Assembly (NCBI RefSeq): GCF_047948215.1
Contig: NC_134456.1
Span: 203,496,034 to 203,560,033, forward strand
Direction: 5' to 3'
DNA length: 64,000 nucleotides
DNA from: Lycorma delicatula
Taxonomy: Eukaryota; Arthropoda; Insecta; Hemiptera; Fulgoridae
A program made the translations under genes and the position numbers. Shown one piece after another: positions 61,401 to 64,000 of this stretch. Within the stretch, counting starts at the first letter, position 1. Each line of letters opens with the position of its first letter. Under the pieces are notes generated by a model. It saw nothing but the letters and a program-made list of their open reading frames with translations, was not told the DNA's origin and made no database searches.

Positions 61401-62599
61401 ACATAAATACTCAAACAAAGGCAATATAATTTAAGAAGGTATAAAAGAAAATTCAGCAGGTCGCAAAATAATAAAACGATGTGAAAAATATATTTTTCAT
61501 ATCAGAATTGTGATCTATCAAACAAAAACATTTTTTTTAAATTTTGATTATAGTGATGGACACGTCAATTACGTTTATTTGTGATTTATTTATAATAGGT
61601 TTATTTATATACTATGAGATGGTTAGGAAATGTTGACTTGGTAATATGGGGCGTTTCTGTATGTTCATGTTCATTGGTCTGACTGGATTGTTTGTCCGTT
61701 GTAGAACCGCAATGTAACAAAAGCAGATTAGTTTATACAATCCAGTGGCACTGTGTGTTACGTATGTAATAATCTACTTTGTTTTGTTAGTTGTACAGAG
61801 CTAAATTGAACAATTTTTTTTTTAATTCTGAACAGTAATTGTATACCAGTGTAATGGATTTTTTGTTTTATATTTTAATTTACTTTTTGCAGGAACAAGT
61901 CAATGAATGTATTTAAATATCTGTTAAAAATTTTACACTTTTTTATAACCGATCTTTAGGTAACAAAGTGTGTAAGCAATCTTGTGCATCAAAATTTTAA
62001 GAAAATTAATATGTAAACGATAATTTATGGTTTAAAATGTAAATCATCTATTTTGTTTGATTTTCCTCAACTTTTTTCATGTCGAGAAAATTTTATGAAA
62101 ATTTATATTTTTGTTAGTTTATATATGTAGGAATGAATACTTCAGGCAATATATTTTTTTTGTATCAAAGAATTTTTAAGATTCTTATGTGACGAATGTT
62201 GTCTACATATCTGTGCCAATTTATAGTTTTGAAGATAAATTTATTATTTACAAAGGTTCTGTTCTATTTCTTCAACAAAGACTAATGAAAGAATGCTGCA
62301 AATAGGGAAAAAGGTCATCAGATTGTGTTTAATTTATGTTTTGAAACTTAATTAATATTATTCTGTGATTTGTCAAGTCATGTTTATTATATTCGAATGG
62401 GCTCTTCGGATATTTGAAATGTTTTAGTTGGTTTTAAAGACAACCCGCGTTCTCATACTGCTATGTTTACAGAGTTTTTTGTTAATGTCAAATTATGCTT
62501 TGATGAGTTATGTTGAATTTATTTTTGAGGTCTGAGATGTTTTTATACGACTACCCAAAAATTTTAGAATGCAATTAACGTATTTAGGGTGTATAGAAT
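58456..62599. other. AT-rich non-coding DNA
   Basis: No coding block or named repeat seen. Confidence 0.35.
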
Positions 62600-62604
62600 G
62601 AATA

Positions 62605-62690
62605 TTTGTTCTACCGAAGCAGCTCAACGGCTAAATCGATTTAGATGTATGACTCCGCGTTGGAATCCTTACGTTACTGGGAGTCAGAGG
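62605..62690 (+). repeat. tRNA-like boxes, possible SINE remnant
   Basis: A-box-like CAGCTCAACGGCTAAATCG and B-box-like CGTTGGAATCC at roughly tRNA spacing, followed by GGGAGTCAGAGGC. Weak matches; no target duplication seen. Confidence 0.3.
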
Positions 62691-63282
62691 CTATATGTGT
62701 ATATATGTTTAAATAAATTAAAAAAATTAGAAAAAGATTGTACTATATAAAAAAATTGCTCTCTAATTATCCTGTATTAAAGAGCATTTTTTTTTGCCGT
62801 CGTACCTTTTAATTTTTAATAATTGTGAATTTATATTTACATTTTTCAACCGATCTAATGAGTTCGTGGATGTGAACAATTTGAAGAATGTGAACTTCAG
62901 ATTGTATTTGTTAAAATTAATATGTTTTTGGAAAATTAATTAAAATTTTAAATATAGTTTTGTACATCATCAACTATATAATAAAACAATATCAAATGCT
63001 TTCATGAAAACTATTCTCTGAAAATTAATGTTAATTTAATTCCTGTTAATACACACGTCACATGACCTTTTCAACTTACTACGGTAATAGATCTTCCGAC
63101 ATTAAATATAAATGTATATATTAACAACAAATACACCATTAATTAGTAAAACCAACTTGAACTAAATAAAAATAAAAAACTAAATTCAAATTATTAAAAA
63201 TAAATAATAAAAATTAATTTATAATAAATAATTTTAAATTATGACGATCGCTGTTATTTTTTTTCACTCTACTCCCCGGGCC

Positions 63283-63592
63283 GGATCCACAACAAAGCAA
63301 AGCACAGCTCAGGGGGTTATCTACTCAAACGGGCCTTCCCGTCCGCCAAACATAAGTCTAGTCCGACAGGTCAGGTTAGATATTTTCATTGCCTGCCTCT
63401 AACCCCTACAGCGGGGTATCCAAGCCCGACTATGTCGTTTCTGGACTCCACCCCAGAAGCCGGGATTCGGCCTTAACGCCAATGCCTCTTGTGAGAGCAC
63501 CCTGTGTAGGGGACTCACACCGTGTCTCGGTCTTTTTCGCGAAGGGATGAGGGAGTCCCATTCCCTCATAGGCCAGACCACTGTTATATTAT
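63283..63592 (-). mobile_element. R1-like LINE 3' UTR fragment
   Basis: GC-rich minus-strand fragment. Blocks GCGAAAAAGACCGAG, GAGGCATTGGCGTTAAGGCC, GGGGTTAGAGGCAGGCAA and CCCTGAGCTGTG match the 3' UTRs at 35.9-36.3 and 33.3 kb in the same order. It ends in an A run (plus-strand T run at 63257-63264), so it is a severely 5'-truncated copy. Confidence 0.7.
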
Positions 63593-64000
63593 ATTACATT
63601 ACATAAACAAATTTACATGATAAAGGAGTTTTTAGTTTTAATAATATTATACCATAAAAAATGTTTTTAGTTCCTGATGATGGAATTTTATTCTGAAAGC
63701 GCTACATATAAAACGCATATATAAAAGAATTGTTGGGAAGTGGGTTTTTTAATTATTAAAAATAAATTTATTACACTGATAAATTAAACTACAAATAATT
63801 AATTCGTCCCTCCCTTGTGATAACAGACTCATTCCCAATTAAAATCATTTAATTTACATATTATTATAATTGATGAAATTAATTTTGTTGTATGCGAAAA
63901 ATGCCAAACTGATCGAAGGCACAAATACAAAATAAAAGTCAAAACATCTTTTGTTCGTTTTAAGAAACAGCAAAGACGTTTTTTAAACTAATTAAATAAA
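63593..64000. other. AT-rich non-coding DNA
   Basis: Nothing recognised. Confidence 0.3.

Overview
The window is AT-rich eukaryotic nuclear DNA, best explained as an insect genome. The transposon mix (jockey-like and R1-like LINEs, Tc1/mariner elements, Helitron-like elements, tRNA-derived SINEs) and GT-AG spliced coding pieces support an arthropod. Hemiptera is my guess from recalled repeat motifs, not proven by anything here. There are no rRNA genes, no CRISPR array and no intact long coding sequence.

The only host gene I can support is on the minus strand at the left end. Three coding exons (9675-9391, 1551-1422, 596-516) have compatible splice phases and run into a 3' UTR with an AATAAA signal near position 30. 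They encode the last ~164 residues of an acidic, proline-rich protein with a YxxM tyrosine motif. I do not recognise the gene. The 7.8-kb intron between the first two exons holds a decayed jockey-like LINE (about 4691-8170), which itself carries a tRNA-derived SINE with perfect 11-bp target duplications. Upstream exons, if they belong to this gene, lie beyond what I can see. Most of 9.7-64 kb may be a very large intron or intergenic DNA.

From 11 to 30 kb: a wrecked copy of a repeated arthropod protein family (16.1-17.7 kb), a near-exact 515-bp tandem duplication (20.1-21.2 kb), a SINE nested inside an older SINE of the same family (23.9-24.3 kb), a 150-bp-period array, a non-autonomous Helitron with A/T flanks (25048-26250), a truncated LINE tail (26.7-27.3 kb) and a second Helitron-like element (28.35-29.52 kb).

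From 30 to 52 kb: three copies of an R1-like LINE 3' end (33.3, 35.4 and 63.3 kb; the middle one keeps the C-terminal zinc-finger coding region), two copies of a short terminal-inverted-repeat element (37.0-38.3 and 47.9-48.6 kb), further SINE copies with target duplications (39.5 and 49.3 kb), a deleted mariner-like element (43.7-44.6 kb), an unusual hairpin cluster (49.66-50.0 kb) and a decayed Tc1/mariner-type transposase (50.5-51.8 kb).

From 52 to 64 kb the DNA is mostly non-coding, with two GC-richer islands (53.2 and 55.9 kb) that could be regulatory, SINE pieces near 54 kb, and the third R1-like tail at 63.3 kb. No new multi-gene system is evident. The most curious items are the paired near-perfect hairpins at 49.7 kb, the nested SINE, and the exact tandem duplication.
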